This document shows, piece after piece, positions 53,987 through 61,324 of a stretch of DNA of 64,000 bases. The notes beneath the pieces were generated by a model, which was given only the letters and a program-made list of their open reading frames with translations, made no database searches and was not told where the DNA came from. Source of the stretch: Cytobacillus firmus DS1 (GTDB lineage: Bacteria; Bacillota; Bacilli; Bacillales; Cytobacillaceae); assembly GCF_000565285.1 (NCBI RefSeq), contig NZ_APVL01000002.1:310001-374000 (forward strand), read 5' to 3'. Position 1 is the stretch's first letter. Each line of letters starts with the position of its first letter. Made by a program: the position numbers and the translations under genes.

Positions 53987-54415
53987 CTAAATTTTTTTAA
54001 GGTGCGCAATTTCTTGGGGTACACCGTAATAGGCAGCTGCTTCATATATAGTAGTTTGAGAGTTTTCATGTAACGAGAAATCCGGGATAAGCAACTCAAC
54101 AGCAAAAGTATTTGCCTCCATCTCTATGCGGCTTGTTGAGTAAAGAGTGTTTTCCCTTAAAAAGGGAGTATTTACTCTGGGGTGTAATTCTGAATGTCCC
54201 AATTCATGAGCACAAACAAAATTTTGCTGAAATCTTTCCAGGTTGCTGTTAATGACTATGTATTTATTTCTTTTGTCATACTTATAAAAGCCCTGGATCT
54301 CATGATGTAAATCCCATTCAACTACATGAATATTTTTAAATGTTGCTAATTCATAAGGATCGTTGGTTTTATATTTATAAATAATGTCTTGTACAGCCCT
54401 TTTTATCCAGTTCAA
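53987..54415 (-). CDS. ImmA/IrrE-family metallopeptidase
   Basis: A 142-residue zinc peptidase with HELGH (in CAHELGHSELHP) and the downstream glutamate region EMEANTFAVELLIP. In ICEBs1 and related elements, ImmA cleaves the adjacent repressor to induce the element. It lies 18 bases after the cI-like repressor gene, matching the immR-immA order. Start TTG 54415 is eight bases after GAGG. Confidence 0.9.
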   Translation of the reverse strand: MNWIKRAVQDIIYKYKTNDPYELATFKNIHVVEWDLHHEIQGFYKYDKRNKYIVINSNLERFQQNFVCAHELGHSELHPRVNTPFLRENTLYSTSRIEMEANTFAVELLIPDFSLHENSQTTIYEAAAYYGVPQEIAHLKKI

Positions 54416-54433
54416 TGATATCGCCTCACATTC

Positions 54434-54859
54434 CTACTCGTCTTTATCTTCTCTATACTTCTTAGGAATGTACTTTTTATTAATCCTTTGAGTTTGACGG
54501 ACAATATGTTCCATTGCCTCCATTAAGGATTCAACAGCTTCTTCGCTTAATGGCTCGCCCTGGAAGCTAAGGCCGTCTACTTTTGTTAAGTCTTCGCGTA
54601 TTTGCTCCATGCGTTTTGCGATGTCTTTTTCGTCTTTATCTCTAAGAATATCTTTCTTCCTGTCTGGTCTTCCTAATAAGTAATCGGTTTCTACTTCATA
54701 TAGGTCTGCCAGCCTCTTAAGTGTTTCAGTATCTGGATCTCGGTAATCTCGTTCATAGTTAGACAATACTGCGTTAGTAATCCCGATTTTTTCAGCAACT
54801 TCTTTTTGTGACCATTTTCTTTTTTCTCTTTCTTTCTTTAGACGACTACCTAAGCTCAT
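54434..54859 (-). CDS. cI/ImmR-like phage repressor
   Basis: A 141-residue protein. Residues 1-65 form an XRE helix-turn-helix (WSQKEVAEKIGITNAVLSNYERDYRDP), with LGRPDRKK as hinge, and the C-terminal half is acidic and helical. It is probably the lysogeny repressor acting on the three operators between it and the divergent Xre gene, and a target of the ImmA-like protease encoded next. ATG 54859 has only a weak GGTGAT ribosome site. Confidence 0.88.
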   Translation of the reverse strand: MSLGSRLKKEREKRKWSQKEVAEKIGITNAVLSNYERDYRDPDTETLKRLADLYEVETDYLLGRPDRKKDILRDKDEKDIAKRMEQIREDLTKVDGLSFQGEPLSEEAVESLMEAMEHIVRQTQRINKKYIPKKYREDKDE

Positions 54860-54926
54860 GAACAATCACCAGTTCCTAATTCCATATTATTTACAAACCT
54901 TTATATTAAATTATTTTATATTAAAT

Positions 54927-55035
54927 AAACGCTTCGTTAAATAAATTAAACAATAAGTTGATTTTTTTATGTTTTAGTGTTGACTTTAAACGTATCGTTG
55001 ATATAATAAAAACAACAAATTAAACCTTACGTTGA
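54927..55035. promoter_or_regulatory. Early control region with three operators
   Basis: Three related 14-mers lie between the divergent regulators: AAACGCTTCGTTAA (54927), AAACGTATCGTTGA (54988) and AAACCTTACGTTGA (55022). Each is an AACG-N3-CGTT dyad (one mismatch in the third). A rightward promoter TTGACT (54980-54985), 16 bases, TATAAT (55002-55007) has the second operator in its spacer. The first lies toward the repressor gene. This is a classic lysogeny switch. Confidence 0.75.
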
Positions 55036-55052
55036 ATGTTGGAGGTGAGGAA

Positions 55053-55280
55053 ATGCAATTACATGAAAAAATAAGAGCCGTAAGGAAAGCTAAAAATATC
55101 AGTCAAATAGTAATTTCGAATAAGTTAAATATTACTGTTCAGTCTTACAGCATGAAAGAAACTGGAAAAAGACCAATTACCACAAATGAATTGGAAATTA
55201 TATCCAATACTTTAGGAGTTTCACCTTCAAATTTTTTTGAGGTTGAATTCAACATAAAGTTGAATAAAACAACTGCATAA
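55053..55280 (+). CDS. Cro-like XRE regulator
   Basis: A 75-residue helix-turn-helix protein (ISQIVISNKLNITVQSYSMKE), first gene of the rightward early operon and opposite the cI-like repressor, the position of Cro. ATG 55053 follows GGAGGTGAGG. Residues FFEVEFNIKLNK at the end may form a dimerisation strand. Confidence 0.82.
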   Translation: MQLHEKIRAVRKAKNISQIVISNKLNITVQSYSMKETGKRPITTNELEIISNTLGVSPSNFFEVEFNIKLNKTTA

Positions 55281-55292
55281 GGAGTTGGCAAA

Positions 55293-55439
55293 ATGAATCT
55301 CACCGACAAAGTTGTTTGGGCTGAGATCAAACTCAAAATCCTGCAATCAGCCATGATGATCAACGACGGTTACTCAAATGAAGAAGTCGTGACTCATCTT
55401 TTGGAAGCTGTTGAAATTTTGGATAACACACAACCATAG
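55293..55439 (+). CDS. Small early phage protein (48 aa)
   Basis: ATG 55293 follows AAGGAGTTGG, 12 bases after the cro-like stop. The product is helical (TDKVVWAEIKLKILQSAMM) and acidic at its end. It fits the spacing of the early operon. Function unknown. Confidence 0.6.
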   Translation: MNLTDKVVWAEIKLKILQSAMMINDGYSNEEVVTHLLEAVEILDNTQP

Positions 55440-55451
55440 GAGGTGCTCATT

Positions 55452-55679
55452 TTGGATCTTAAAAAGTTAATTGCAAAGGAACATTTAAAAATGCAAAGAA
55501 AAACTTTGACTGCCCAGGAAGTCGCAGAATATATCGGCGTTCATCCTGACACGATTTATACCATGGTTCGTGAAAAACAAATCCCTCATTTTCGGGTTAG
55601 GCGTCGCATTTTCTTTTCAATGGAAACAATAAATGCCTGGATGCGCGACCAAGAACAAAAAAGTCTGGAGGCGATGTGA
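55452..55679 (+). CDS. Excisionase-like HTH protein
   Basis: A 75-residue protein with a MerR/excisionase-type winged helix-turn-helix: LTAQEVAEYIGVHPDTIYTMVREKQIPHFRV followed by IFFSMETINAWM. TTG 55452 is six bases after AGGAGGTG. It may be the Xis of this prophage or another early regulator. It overlaps the next start region. Confidence 0.8.
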   Translation: MDLKKLIAKEHLKMQRKTLTAQEVAEYIGVHPDTIYTMVREKQIPHFRVRRRIFFSMETINAWMRDQEQKSLEAM

Positions 55680-56380
55680 TGATTCAACTACAACCAATTA
55701 GCCAGGAAGGACAGAGAGTGTTAACCACTATCCAGCTGGCGGAATCCTTCGGTACAGATGCAAAAATTATTAATCGCAATTTTCAACGAAATGCTGACAG
55801 GTACGAACAAGGCAAGCACTATTTTGCTTTATCTGGTGAAGACTTAAGAGAATTCAAAGGGTCACGTCAATTTGACGACAGCCTAAAATTCACATCAATC
55901 CTGTACCTCTGGACAGAAAAGGGAGCTTGGCTGCATGCCAAGTCTTTAAACACAGACCAGGCATGGGATGCTTACGAAATGCTTGTCGATGAATATTACA
56001 CCATTAAAGAAAATGTTGTTCCTTTATCTAAAGATCAGGCCCTTGTCACTGTCCTAAGAACAACAGCCGACCTTGTAGAAGATACCCAAACATTAAAAGC
56101 TGAACAGCATGAAATCAGAAAGTTGATGCATGAAATTGATCACAAGGTAGAAGAGCAAATCACCCTTACCAGCGGCGAACAGCGCCGATTGCAAAAAGGG
56201 ATTGCTCAGAAAGTTTACGAGGTTGAGAGTGATCCCAAAGTCCGGCCAAGGCTCTTTAGGGAACTCCACCGTGAAATTAAAGATCGCTTCGGTGTCGCCA
56301 GCTACAAAGACGTCAAGCGTAAGGAGCTGCAATCAGCCCTGCGCTACATAGAGAATTGGATACCGAGAAAAGTTTCATGA
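55679..56380 (+). CDS. ORF6N/ORF6C phage regulatory protein
   Basis: A 233-residue protein. The N-terminal ORF6N-type DNA-binding domain (about residues 10-110) has VLTTIQLAESFGTDAKIINRNF and YFALSGEDLREFK. A coiled-coil linker follows (VEDTQTLKAEQHEIRKLMHEIDHKVEEQ), then an ORF6C domain (RRLQKGIAQKVYE...). Such proteins act as anti-repressors or early regulators in Firmicute phages. ATG 55679 is seven bases after GGAGG. Confidence 0.85.
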   Translation: MIQLQPISQEGQRVLTTIQLAESFGTDAKIINRNFQRNADRYEQGKHYFALSGEDLREFKGSRQFDDSLKFTSILYLWTEKGAWLHAKSLNTDQAWDAYEMLVDEYYTIKENVVPLSKDQALVTVLRTTADLVEDTQTLKAEQHEIRKLMHEIDHKVEEQITLTSGEQRRLQKGIAQKVYEVESDPKVRPRLFRELHREIKDRFGVASYKDVKRKELQSALRYIENWIPRKVS

Positions 56381-56471
56381 GAGCGAAGGCACCGAACGAA
56401 GCTGCCAGGCTCAAAAGATTCGGTGCACTTCCTTCATAAATATATTTTATTACCAATCTAGCAATTTGTCG

Positions 56472-56502
56472 GTTCCATACTGGAACTGTTCCAAATTGGA
56501 AC
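56472..56502. promoter_or_regulatory. Tandem dyad operators
   Basis: GTTCCATACTGGAAC (56472-56486) and GTTCCAAATTGGAAC (56488-56502): two perfect GTTCCA-N3-TGGAAC dyads separated by one base, centres 16 bp apart. They lie just before the ribosome site of the next XRE gene, so autoregulation by that protein is likely. Confidence 0.65.
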
Positions 56503-56522
56503 ACGGAGGGAGGGGAAGTGAA

Positions 56523-56786
56523 GTGACTTTCGGCGCGGTATTGAAAGCATGCCGGGAGCGAGCAGGCCTTACACAAGAGGAAATCGCAGAAAAGCTACAT
56601 CGTTCACGGAGTTGTATTTCAAAATTTGAATCAGACAAAAAAACACTGGATGTCACCACGTTAATCAGATGGACAGATGTAACAGCAGCTAAAGATGTTG
56701 CCTGTGCCATCGTAACAGGTGTTGATCCGGTCATGATATTACAGCAGTTCATGCCATTAATAGGAGGGTTGATTATATGGATTTAA
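56523..56786 (+). CDS. Second XRE-family phage regulator
   Basis: An 87-residue protein with an N-terminal helix-turn-helix (LTQEEIAEKLHRSRSCISKFESDKKTLD) and a hydrophobic C-terminus (ILQQFMPLIGGLIIWI). GTG 56523 follows GGAGGGAGGGGAAG. Two tandem dyads just upstream are its probable binding sites. A near relative would be the Xre proteins of skin-type elements. Confidence 0.8.
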   Translation: MTFGAVLKACRERAGLTQEEIAEKLHRSRSCISKFESDKKTLDVTTLIRWTDVTAAKDVACAIVTGVDPVMILQQFMPLIGGLIIWI

Positions 56787-56884
56787 CCAGGAGAGAAAGA
56801 CTGGAAAAGTTAATTGAAACACTTAGAGCTCAGGGGATTAAAATCGGTTGGGCTGTAAGGTTCAGTGCTCCTAAGGAGGGATAA
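56777..56884 (+). CDS. Tiny early phage protein (35 aa)
   Basis: ATG 56777 follows GGAGGG at eight bases and overlaps the XRE gene's end by ten bases. Product: DLTRRERLEKLIETLRAQG followed by a short basic tail, probably one helix. Function unknown. Confidence 0.5.
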   Translation: MDLTRRERLEKLIETLRAQGIKIGWAVRFSAPKEG

Positions 56885-56887
56885 CCA

Positions 56888-56998
56888 GTGGATTTAGGAT
56901 ATGTATTCGCGATGATTGGAGCTACTTGGCTTGTTTTCATCCTTGGAATTATGATTGGTGATTTTACGGCTACTGAAAGGAGAGAAAACAGTGACTGA
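56888..56998 (+). CDS. Tiny single-pass membrane protein (36 aa)
   Basis: GTG 56888 is preceded by AAGGAGGG. Residues 4-24 (GYVFAMIGATWLVFILGIMI) form one membrane helix followed by a charged tail. It overlaps the next gene by eight bases. Function unknown. Confidence 0.5.
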   Translation: MDLGYVFAMIGATWLVFILGIMIGDFTATERRENSD

Positions 56999-57158
56999 GA
57001 GTGAAAGAAAATTATATGAGCTGGGTGTTCATGCTAAAGCCTTGCTGGATTTGAGCTTAGAAGCTCCGCAAACATTCAACCCAAAGCTAATTGTTGATCG
57101 CTTATTTAATCGGTATGAAGAACTTCAATTTGATTTAGACCAAAAAGAAAAGCAGTAA
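56991..57158 (+). CDS. Small early phage protein (55 aa)
   Basis: GTG 56991 lies seven bases after AAGGAGAG. The product is helical and polar (ESERKLYELGVHAKALLDLS...). Unknown function; part of the tightly packed early operon. Confidence 0.55.
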   Translation: MTESERKLYELGVHAKALLDLSLEAPQTFNPKLIVDRLFNRYEELQFDLDQKEKQ

Positions 57159-57234
57159 GCTTCGCACAGCTCACTGCCACTCAACACCAGGATATAAACC
57201 TATTCTACCACCAATAGTATAGGGCGGCAAGAAC

Positions 57235-57319
57235 CTTTGTTCCTGTCGCGATAAGTCGGAGCGGACATCTACCATCCCCCACCTACCATTCGTTTCGGCT
57301 TATCGCGGTGTGAACAAAG
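57235..57319. repeat. Long imperfect stem-loop in early region
   Basis: CTTTGTTC-ctgt-CGCGATAAG (57235-57255) pairs with CTTATCGCG-gtgt-GAACAAAG (57299-57319): 17 paired bases interrupted by a 4x4 internal loop, with a C-rich 43-base apical region. It fills the 190-base gap before the Zn-ribbon gene and has no T run, so it is not a terminator. It could be an RNA structure or a protein-binding site. Confidence 0.55.
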
Positions 57320-57348
57320 CACCAAATACATAGAGAGGAGGACGCAGA

Positions 57349-57492
57349 GTGGATCATCCAATGATCGAACGGATTCAGCGGACAGGCTATCCATATGAGT
57401 TTTGTGAAGAAATCTATGAATGTGAAGTTTGCGGAAGAGAACTAATTGAAGAATCAGATGTTTGTCCGTCTTGTGAGGATGAAGAGCAATGA
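57349..57492 (+). CDS. Small zinc-ribbon phage protein (47 aa)
   Basis: GTG 57349 is seven bases after GGAGG. CEVCGRELIEESDVCPSCED gives two CXXC knuckles. Its place just before yqaJ resembles yqaI in skin. Function unknown. Confidence 0.6.
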   Translation: MDHPMIERIQRTGYPYEFCEEIYECEVCGRELIEESDVCPSCEDEEQ

Positions 57493-57539
57493 AAAAGACC
57501 CCTGTTGGGAGCAGGAGTCAGGTTTATAAAACATTATAG

Positions 57540-57573
57540 TACCGTCATTGTAGCATATGGACTCTTGACGGTA
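57540..57573 (+). promoter_or_regulatory. Hairpin before yqaJ ribosome site
   Basis: TACCGTCA and TGACGGTA form a perfect 8-bp stem with an 18-base loop, ending two bases before the AGGGAGG ribosome site of the yqaJ-like gene. It may affect translation or bind a regulator. Confidence 0.4.
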
Positions 57574-57589
57574 AAGGGAGGACTTAATA

Positions 57590-58531
57590 GTGGCAATTAA
57601 TGCAGTTTCTACAAAAGAAATGAGCCGGTATGAATGGCTGCAAGAACGTGCTAAGGGAATCGGAGGAAGTGATGCAGGAGTCATCCTTGGAGTTAATAAA
57701 TATCGCACTGCCTTTGAACTTTGGTTAGAAAAGACAGGCCGGGTTGAACCCCAGGAAATCGATAACGAAGCCATATACTGGGGCAACGAAATGGAAAACG
57801 TGGTTGCCAAGGAATTTGAAAAGCGTACAGGCAAGAAGGTTCGCAGGACAAATTTCATGTACAGCCACCCTGATCATCCATTTATAAAAGCGAATGTGGA
57901 CCGATTAATTGTTGGAGAATCTGCCATTCTCGAATGCAAAACAGCCAGCGCATACCTTGCAAAAGAATGGGAAGGCGAAGAGATTCCCGCCAGCTATCTT
58001 GTGCAGGTTCAACACTATCTTGGTGTAACGGATAAGGAAAAGGGTTATATCGCTGTCCTTGTCGGTGGAAACAAGTTCATCTGGAAAGAAGTAGAGCGGG
58101 ACCAGGAGCTTATCGATATGATTTTCAACGCCGAAAAGCACTTCTGGGAATATCACGTTCAGCAAGGACATGCCCCGGAGCTGGATGGATCCAGTGCTGC
58201 TGAACAATATCTGAAAGAAAAATATGATCGTGCTGAAAAAGATAAGGAAATTGTTCTTCCGTCTGATTATAAAGACTTGCTGGTTCAATACGAGAAAGTG
58301 AAAACGGATGAAAAGCTGATTAAAACAGCCAAGACGGAAATTGAAAACAAAATAAAAGCAGAGCTGAAGGATGCAGAAACGGGCCTTACAGATCAATATG
58401 TTGTCACCTGGAAGAATCAAATTCAAAACAGAGTGGATTCCAAAGCTTTAAAAGAGAAGTTTCCGGACATCTACAAGGAAGTTCTTAAAGAATCCTCTTT
58501 CCGAAAATTTGCTGTAAAGGAGATTAAATAA
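57590..58531 (+). CDS. yqaJ: YqaJ-family phage recombination nuclease
   Basis: A 313-residue PD-(D/E)XK exonuclease-like protein of the YqaJ viral recombinase family. Motifs: GIGGSDAGVILGVNKYRT, EMENVVAKEFEKRTGKK, FIKANVDRLIVGESAILECKTA (catalytic Asp, Glu-X-Lys) and VQVQHYLGVT. It should resect DNA ends for annealing by the RecT encoded next. GTG 57590 is eight bases after GGGAGG. Stop and recT start share a base (TAATG). Confidence 0.92.
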   Translation: MAINAVSTKEMSRYEWLQERAKGIGGSDAGVILGVNKYRTAFELWLEKTGRVEPQEIDNEAIYWGNEMENVVAKEFEKRTGKKVRRTNFMYSHPDHPFIKANVDRLIVGESAILECKTASAYLAKEWEGEEIPASYLVQVQHYLGVTDKEKGYIAVLVGGNKFIWKEVERDQELIDMIFNAEKHFWEYHVQQGHAPELDGSSAAEQYLKEKYDRAEKDKEIVLPSDYKDLLVQYEKVKTDEKLIKTAKTEIENKIKAELKDAETGLTDQYVVTWKNQIQNRVDSKALKEKFPDIYKEVLKESSFRKFAVKEIK

Positions 58532-59454
58532 TGGCCACAAACTCTGGATTGAAAAACCAATTAGCCAATAAACAGGAGACGGCAGCCAAGCAAGTTTCTG
58601 CCCAGTCTCTTGGCCTTAAGGGCTTGCTAAATACACCTACCATGCAAAAGAAATTTGAACAGGTATTAGCAAAGAAGGCGCCACAATTCATGGCGTCTGT
58701 CCTTAACTTATATAACGGTGATGTCGGCCTGCGAGAGGCTGAGCCGATGTCTATTGTCTCAAGCGCAATGGTTGCTGCGTCTCTCGACCTGCCGGTTGAT
58801 AAAAATTTAGGTTACGCCTGGATTGTTGCCTTTTACGATTCAAAGAAAGGATATAAGGCGGCGCAGTTCCAGCTCGGATATAAAGGTTACATTCAGCTGG
58901 CATTAAGAAGCGGTCAATACAAGGCCATAAATGTAATTCCGGTATATGAAGGGGAGCTTCTAAAATGGAATCGCCTTACAGAGGAAATTGATCTTGATTT
59001 GGATGCTAAGAAGAGCGATAAGGTCATCGGTTATTGCGGCTACTTCAAACTGGTCAACGGCTTTGAAAAGACAGTGTATTGGACCCGGGATGAAGTAGAG
59101 GCACATAGGATTAAGCACAACAAGGCAAAGGATAAGAAGTCTCTCAATAATGTCTGGCGTTCTGATTACGATGCTATGGCTATGAAAACGGTTCTGAGGA
59201 ACATGTTAGGTAAATGGGGCATCTTATCTATCGATATGCAAAAAGCCTTCACAGAGGACGAGCAGGAGCGCGAATTGAAGGATATTACGGATGAGGCGAA
59301 TGAATATGAGGAGCCTATCCCATTCGATTCACAAGGGCAGGATGAGCCTGCTAACGAGGAACCAGAAATCATCGATCCAGATCCTAAGAAGAAAAAGACC
59401 AACAAAAAGATGTCCGCCCAGGAATCCATGGACATAGATTTTGAAGATGCATAA
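58531..59454 (+). CDS. recT: RecT-family single-strand annealing protein
   Basis: A 307-residue annealing recombinase like YqaK. Core motifs: SIVSSAMVAASLDLPVDKNLGYAW, AQFQLGYKGYIQLALRSGQY and YDAMAMKTVLRNMLGKWG. The last 60 residues are acidic and disordered with a Lys patch. It pairs single strands exposed by the YqaJ-like nuclease. Confidence 0.94.
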   Translation: MATNSGLKNQLANKQETAAKQVSAQSLGLKGLLNTPTMQKKFEQVLAKKAPQFMASVLNLYNGDVGLREAEPMSIVSSAMVAASLDLPVDKNLGYAWIVAFYDSKKGYKAAQFQLGYKGYIQLALRSGQYKAINVIPVYEGELLKWNRLTEEIDLDLDAKKSDKVIGYCGYFKLVNGFEKTVYWTRDEVEAHRIKHNKAKDKKSLNNVWRSDYDAMAMKTVLRNMLGKWGILSIDMQKAFTEDEQERELKDITDEANEYEEPIPFDSQGQDEPANEEPEIIDPDPKKKKTNKKMSAQESMDIDFEDA

Positions 59455-59605
59455 CAAAACCAACGTCCTCCTTCCAGCTTGGATCTGGGAGGAGGCAAAA
59501 GATAAAGAACATTTGAAAAAGCTTGTTCTACAGTATATGCAACGGTATCCGGATTATACGATAAAAGGCATTAAAAACGGATTCGCCGTCTGCGAGAGAA
59601 ACTAA
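59447..59605 (+). CDS. Small phage protein (52 aa)
   Basis: ATG 59447 overlaps the recT end (ATGCATAA), suggesting coupling; there is no strong ribosome site. The product (LLPAWIWEEAKDKEHLKKL...) ends in YTIKGIKNGFAVCERN. Unknown function. Confidence 0.5.
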   Translation: MHNKTNVLLPAWIWEEAKDKEHLKKLVLQYMQRYPDYTIKGIKNGFAVCERN

Positions 59606-59629
59606 TTTGATAGGAAAGGAGGTACACAG

Positions 59630-60622
59630 GTGCAAGGCTGGATAAAGCTTCACAGAAAGATTCTAGATAACGAAATATGGCATGATGTCACCACTTTTCG
59701 ACTTTTTACACTGCTGCTTCTGCAGGCCGTCCATAAGGATGGAGTAAAAGTAAAGGGCATTGAACTAAAGAGAGGTCAGTACCTCCGTTCCTATTCAAAG
59801 CTTGCTGAAGATCTCGAATACAAGGAAAAAAGAGGCTATAAAAAGGTCTCAAAAAGCACAGTTTTACGTTCGGTTAAGAAATTAGTTGAGGAAGGTATGG
59901 TGTCCGTTTGCGAAACGGATTACGGAACGGTGTTCACTATCCTCAAATACCATGAATACCAAGGCTTTGACGATGATAACGAAACGCTAATCGAAACGGT
60001 TAATGAACCTTTATCGGAACGAAATCGAAACGTTATCGAAACGTTATCGAAACAAGAACAAGAATTAAAGAATTTAAGAATTAAAGAATGTAAAGAAGAT
60101 ACTACTACTACTACCGCAGCAGTCGAGAATCCCATTCTGCTTTTTGAAAAATTGCTCTGCCGTTTGTCTCATAATCAGTCGCACTCCTTGTATCAGTGGG
60201 TGGATGATTTCGGAGGGAAAATGGAGATCATTAACGAGGCAATCACAATAGCGGATAACAAAAACAAACGTTATTTCGGCTTTGTTGAGTTTCTCTTGAA
60301 GGAATGGGCTAATAACAACCTTGATTCACTGGACAGGGTTAGGGCATATGAACAGGAGAAGTTTAATAAAGCCAAAATCAAACCTTACCCACGTAAAGGG
60401 CCAGTTAGAACAGAAATGCTGCCAGAGTGGTTTTATGAAAATGAGCAACCTAAGCAACTAAAGAAGAAAAAAACATCTGCAGAACTTGCTGCTGATAAAG
60501 CTGAACTTGATGAAATGTTAAGACGAATGGGAGAGCAAGAGGCACCGAACAATCAAGAAGACTTGGTCCGGAAAAAAGCCGAATTGCAGGAGAAACTTAG
60601 AAAATTAAAATCAGGGAGCTGA
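59630..60622 (+). CDS. DnaD-like phage replication initiator
   Basis: A 330-residue protein like YqaL. The N-terminal winged-helix replisome-organiser domain (about residues 1-110) has WIKLHRKILDNEIWHD and TVLRSVKKLVEEGMV. An Asn/Thr-rich linker follows, then a DnaD-type domain (about 170-235, GFVEFLLKEWANN). A Lys/Glu coiled coil ends it. It should recruit the helicase loader at the phage origin, which seems to lie inside this gene. GTG 59630 follows AAAGGAGG. Confidence 0.88.
   Translation: MQGWIKLHRKILDNEIWHDVTTFRLFTLLLLQAVHKDGVKVKGIELKRGQYLRSYSKLAEDLEYKEKRGYKKVSKSTVLRSVKKLVEEGMVSVCETDYGTVFTILKYHEYQGFDDDNETLIETVNEPLSERNRNVIETLSKQEQELKNLRIKECKEDTTTTTAAVENPILLFEKLLCRLSHNQSHSLYQWVDDFGGKMEIINEAITIADNKNKRYFGFVEFLLKEWANNNLDSLDRVRAYEQEKFNKAKIKPYPRKGPVRTEMLPEWFYENEQPKQLKKKKTSAELAADKAELDEMLRRMGEQEAPNNQEDLVRKKAELQEKLRKLKSGS
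59976..60054. repeat. Iteron array, probable phage origin
   Basis: Six copies of an 11-base unit with consensus TTATCGAAACG. Two spaced copies (59976, 59988) come first, then four directly abutting copies (60011, 60022, 60033, 60044). Eleven is not a multiple of three, so this is not a protein repeat. A strongly AT-rich stretch follows (60055-60110). Iterons plus an AT-rich region within an initiator gene match known Firmicute phage origins. Confidence 0.75.
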
Positions 60623-60626
60623 AACC

Positions 60627-60821
60627 ATGGGGATCCTTTACGAGTCCGTTATCCAGCAAAAAAGGAATATCCTTATCAAGAGATTAGCAGAGTTGAAAAT
60701 TTCTAAAGCTCAGTCGGGAAAAAGCATCCATGAATGTGATTATGAAGAGCTGAAATATGAATTGGTTCTGGCATCCTTTCGAGAAATCGATTCGGAAGCT
60801 GCAGAAAATATCTGGTACTGA
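60627..60821 (+). CDS. Small phage protein, FbpA-like
   Basis: A 64-residue helical protein: NILIKRLAELKISKAQSGKSIHECDYEELKYELVLASFREID. This resembles small proteins labelled Fur-regulated basic protein FbpA in Bacillus phages, though similarity is from memory. ATG 60627 follows AGGGAGC. Function unknown. Confidence 0.55.
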   Translation: MGILYESVIQQKRNILIKRLAELKISKAQSGKSIHECDYEELKYELVLASFREIDSEAAENIWY

Positions 60822-60835
60822 AAGGAGAAATGAAA

Positions 60836-61057
60836 ATGAGCATCACGAATGTAAAGCCGGCTACCCGGTGCCCTAGATGCCAAGCAAAAGGTACGGTGAT
60901 TAATCACCGCGGAGGCATATTGGTTCTGGAATGCAGGCCATGCAATCAGCGCTGGAATACTTACTCAAAAACATGCCGGGATTGCGGGAAGCCAAATTAT
61001 TACTATGTGGAGGGACCATGTGTTAAATGCTATTCGATAAGACACAACGCCATATGA
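60836..61057 (+). CDS. Zn-ribbon phage protein (73 aa)
   Basis: Contains four knuckle pairs, CPRC, CRPC, CRDC and CVKC, giving two zinc ribbons. ATG 60836 is eight bases after AAAGGAG; the ATG six bases earlier is too close. It overlaps the next start by four bases. Function unknown; DNA or RNA binding is plausible. Confidence 0.6.
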   Translation: MSITNVKPATRCPRCQAKGTVINHRGGILVLECRPCNQRWNTYSKTCRDCGKPNYYYVEGPCVKCYSIRHNAI

Positions 61058-61251
61058 ATCTTAGAGCCGCAACCTTAGGGCAATTACTCTATGTAGCAAG
61101 ATACGTGGACCAGGAAGCGGCTCACAGAGAACTGAAAAGGAGGATAGCATTTGAAAGCTATGACCAAACCGAAAACAATTATATGTCCGGGTTGCAATCG
61201 GCCACTGAGGAGCAAGAAGAGCATTGCGAAGGGGATAGGTCCCGTTTGTGA
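61054..61251 (+). CDS. Small phage protein (65 aa)
   Basis: ATG 61054 overlaps the preceding stop (ATGA). The product NLRAATLGQLLYVARYVDQEAAHRELKRRI is helical and basic, followed by an acidic tail. A start at 61027 is possible. Function unknown. Confidence 0.5.
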   Translation: MNLRAATLGQLLYVARYVDQEAAHRELKRRIAFESYDQTENNYMSGLQSATEEQEEHCEGDRSRL

Positions 61252-61324
61252 AAGAAAGCTCGAGAATCTCAAAAATGAGCCGGATGAGGACCAGATGAAA
61301 ATGGAGTTGAAGGATAAGGAATGA
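61151..61324 (+). CDS. DUF6011-like Zn-motif phage protein (57 aa)
   Basis: TTG 61151 is seven bases after AGGAGG and lies inside the preceding gene in another frame. ICPGCNRPLRSKKSIAKGIG followed by PVCERKL matches the DUF6011-type CXXC...GIGPVC pattern. It overlaps the DUF1064 gene by four bases. Two overlapping reading frames between 61151 and 61251 are both plausible, with this frame the better supported. Confidence 0.55.
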   Translation: MKAMTKPKTIICPGCNRPLRSKKSIAKGIGPVCERKLENLKNEPDEDQMKMELKDKE

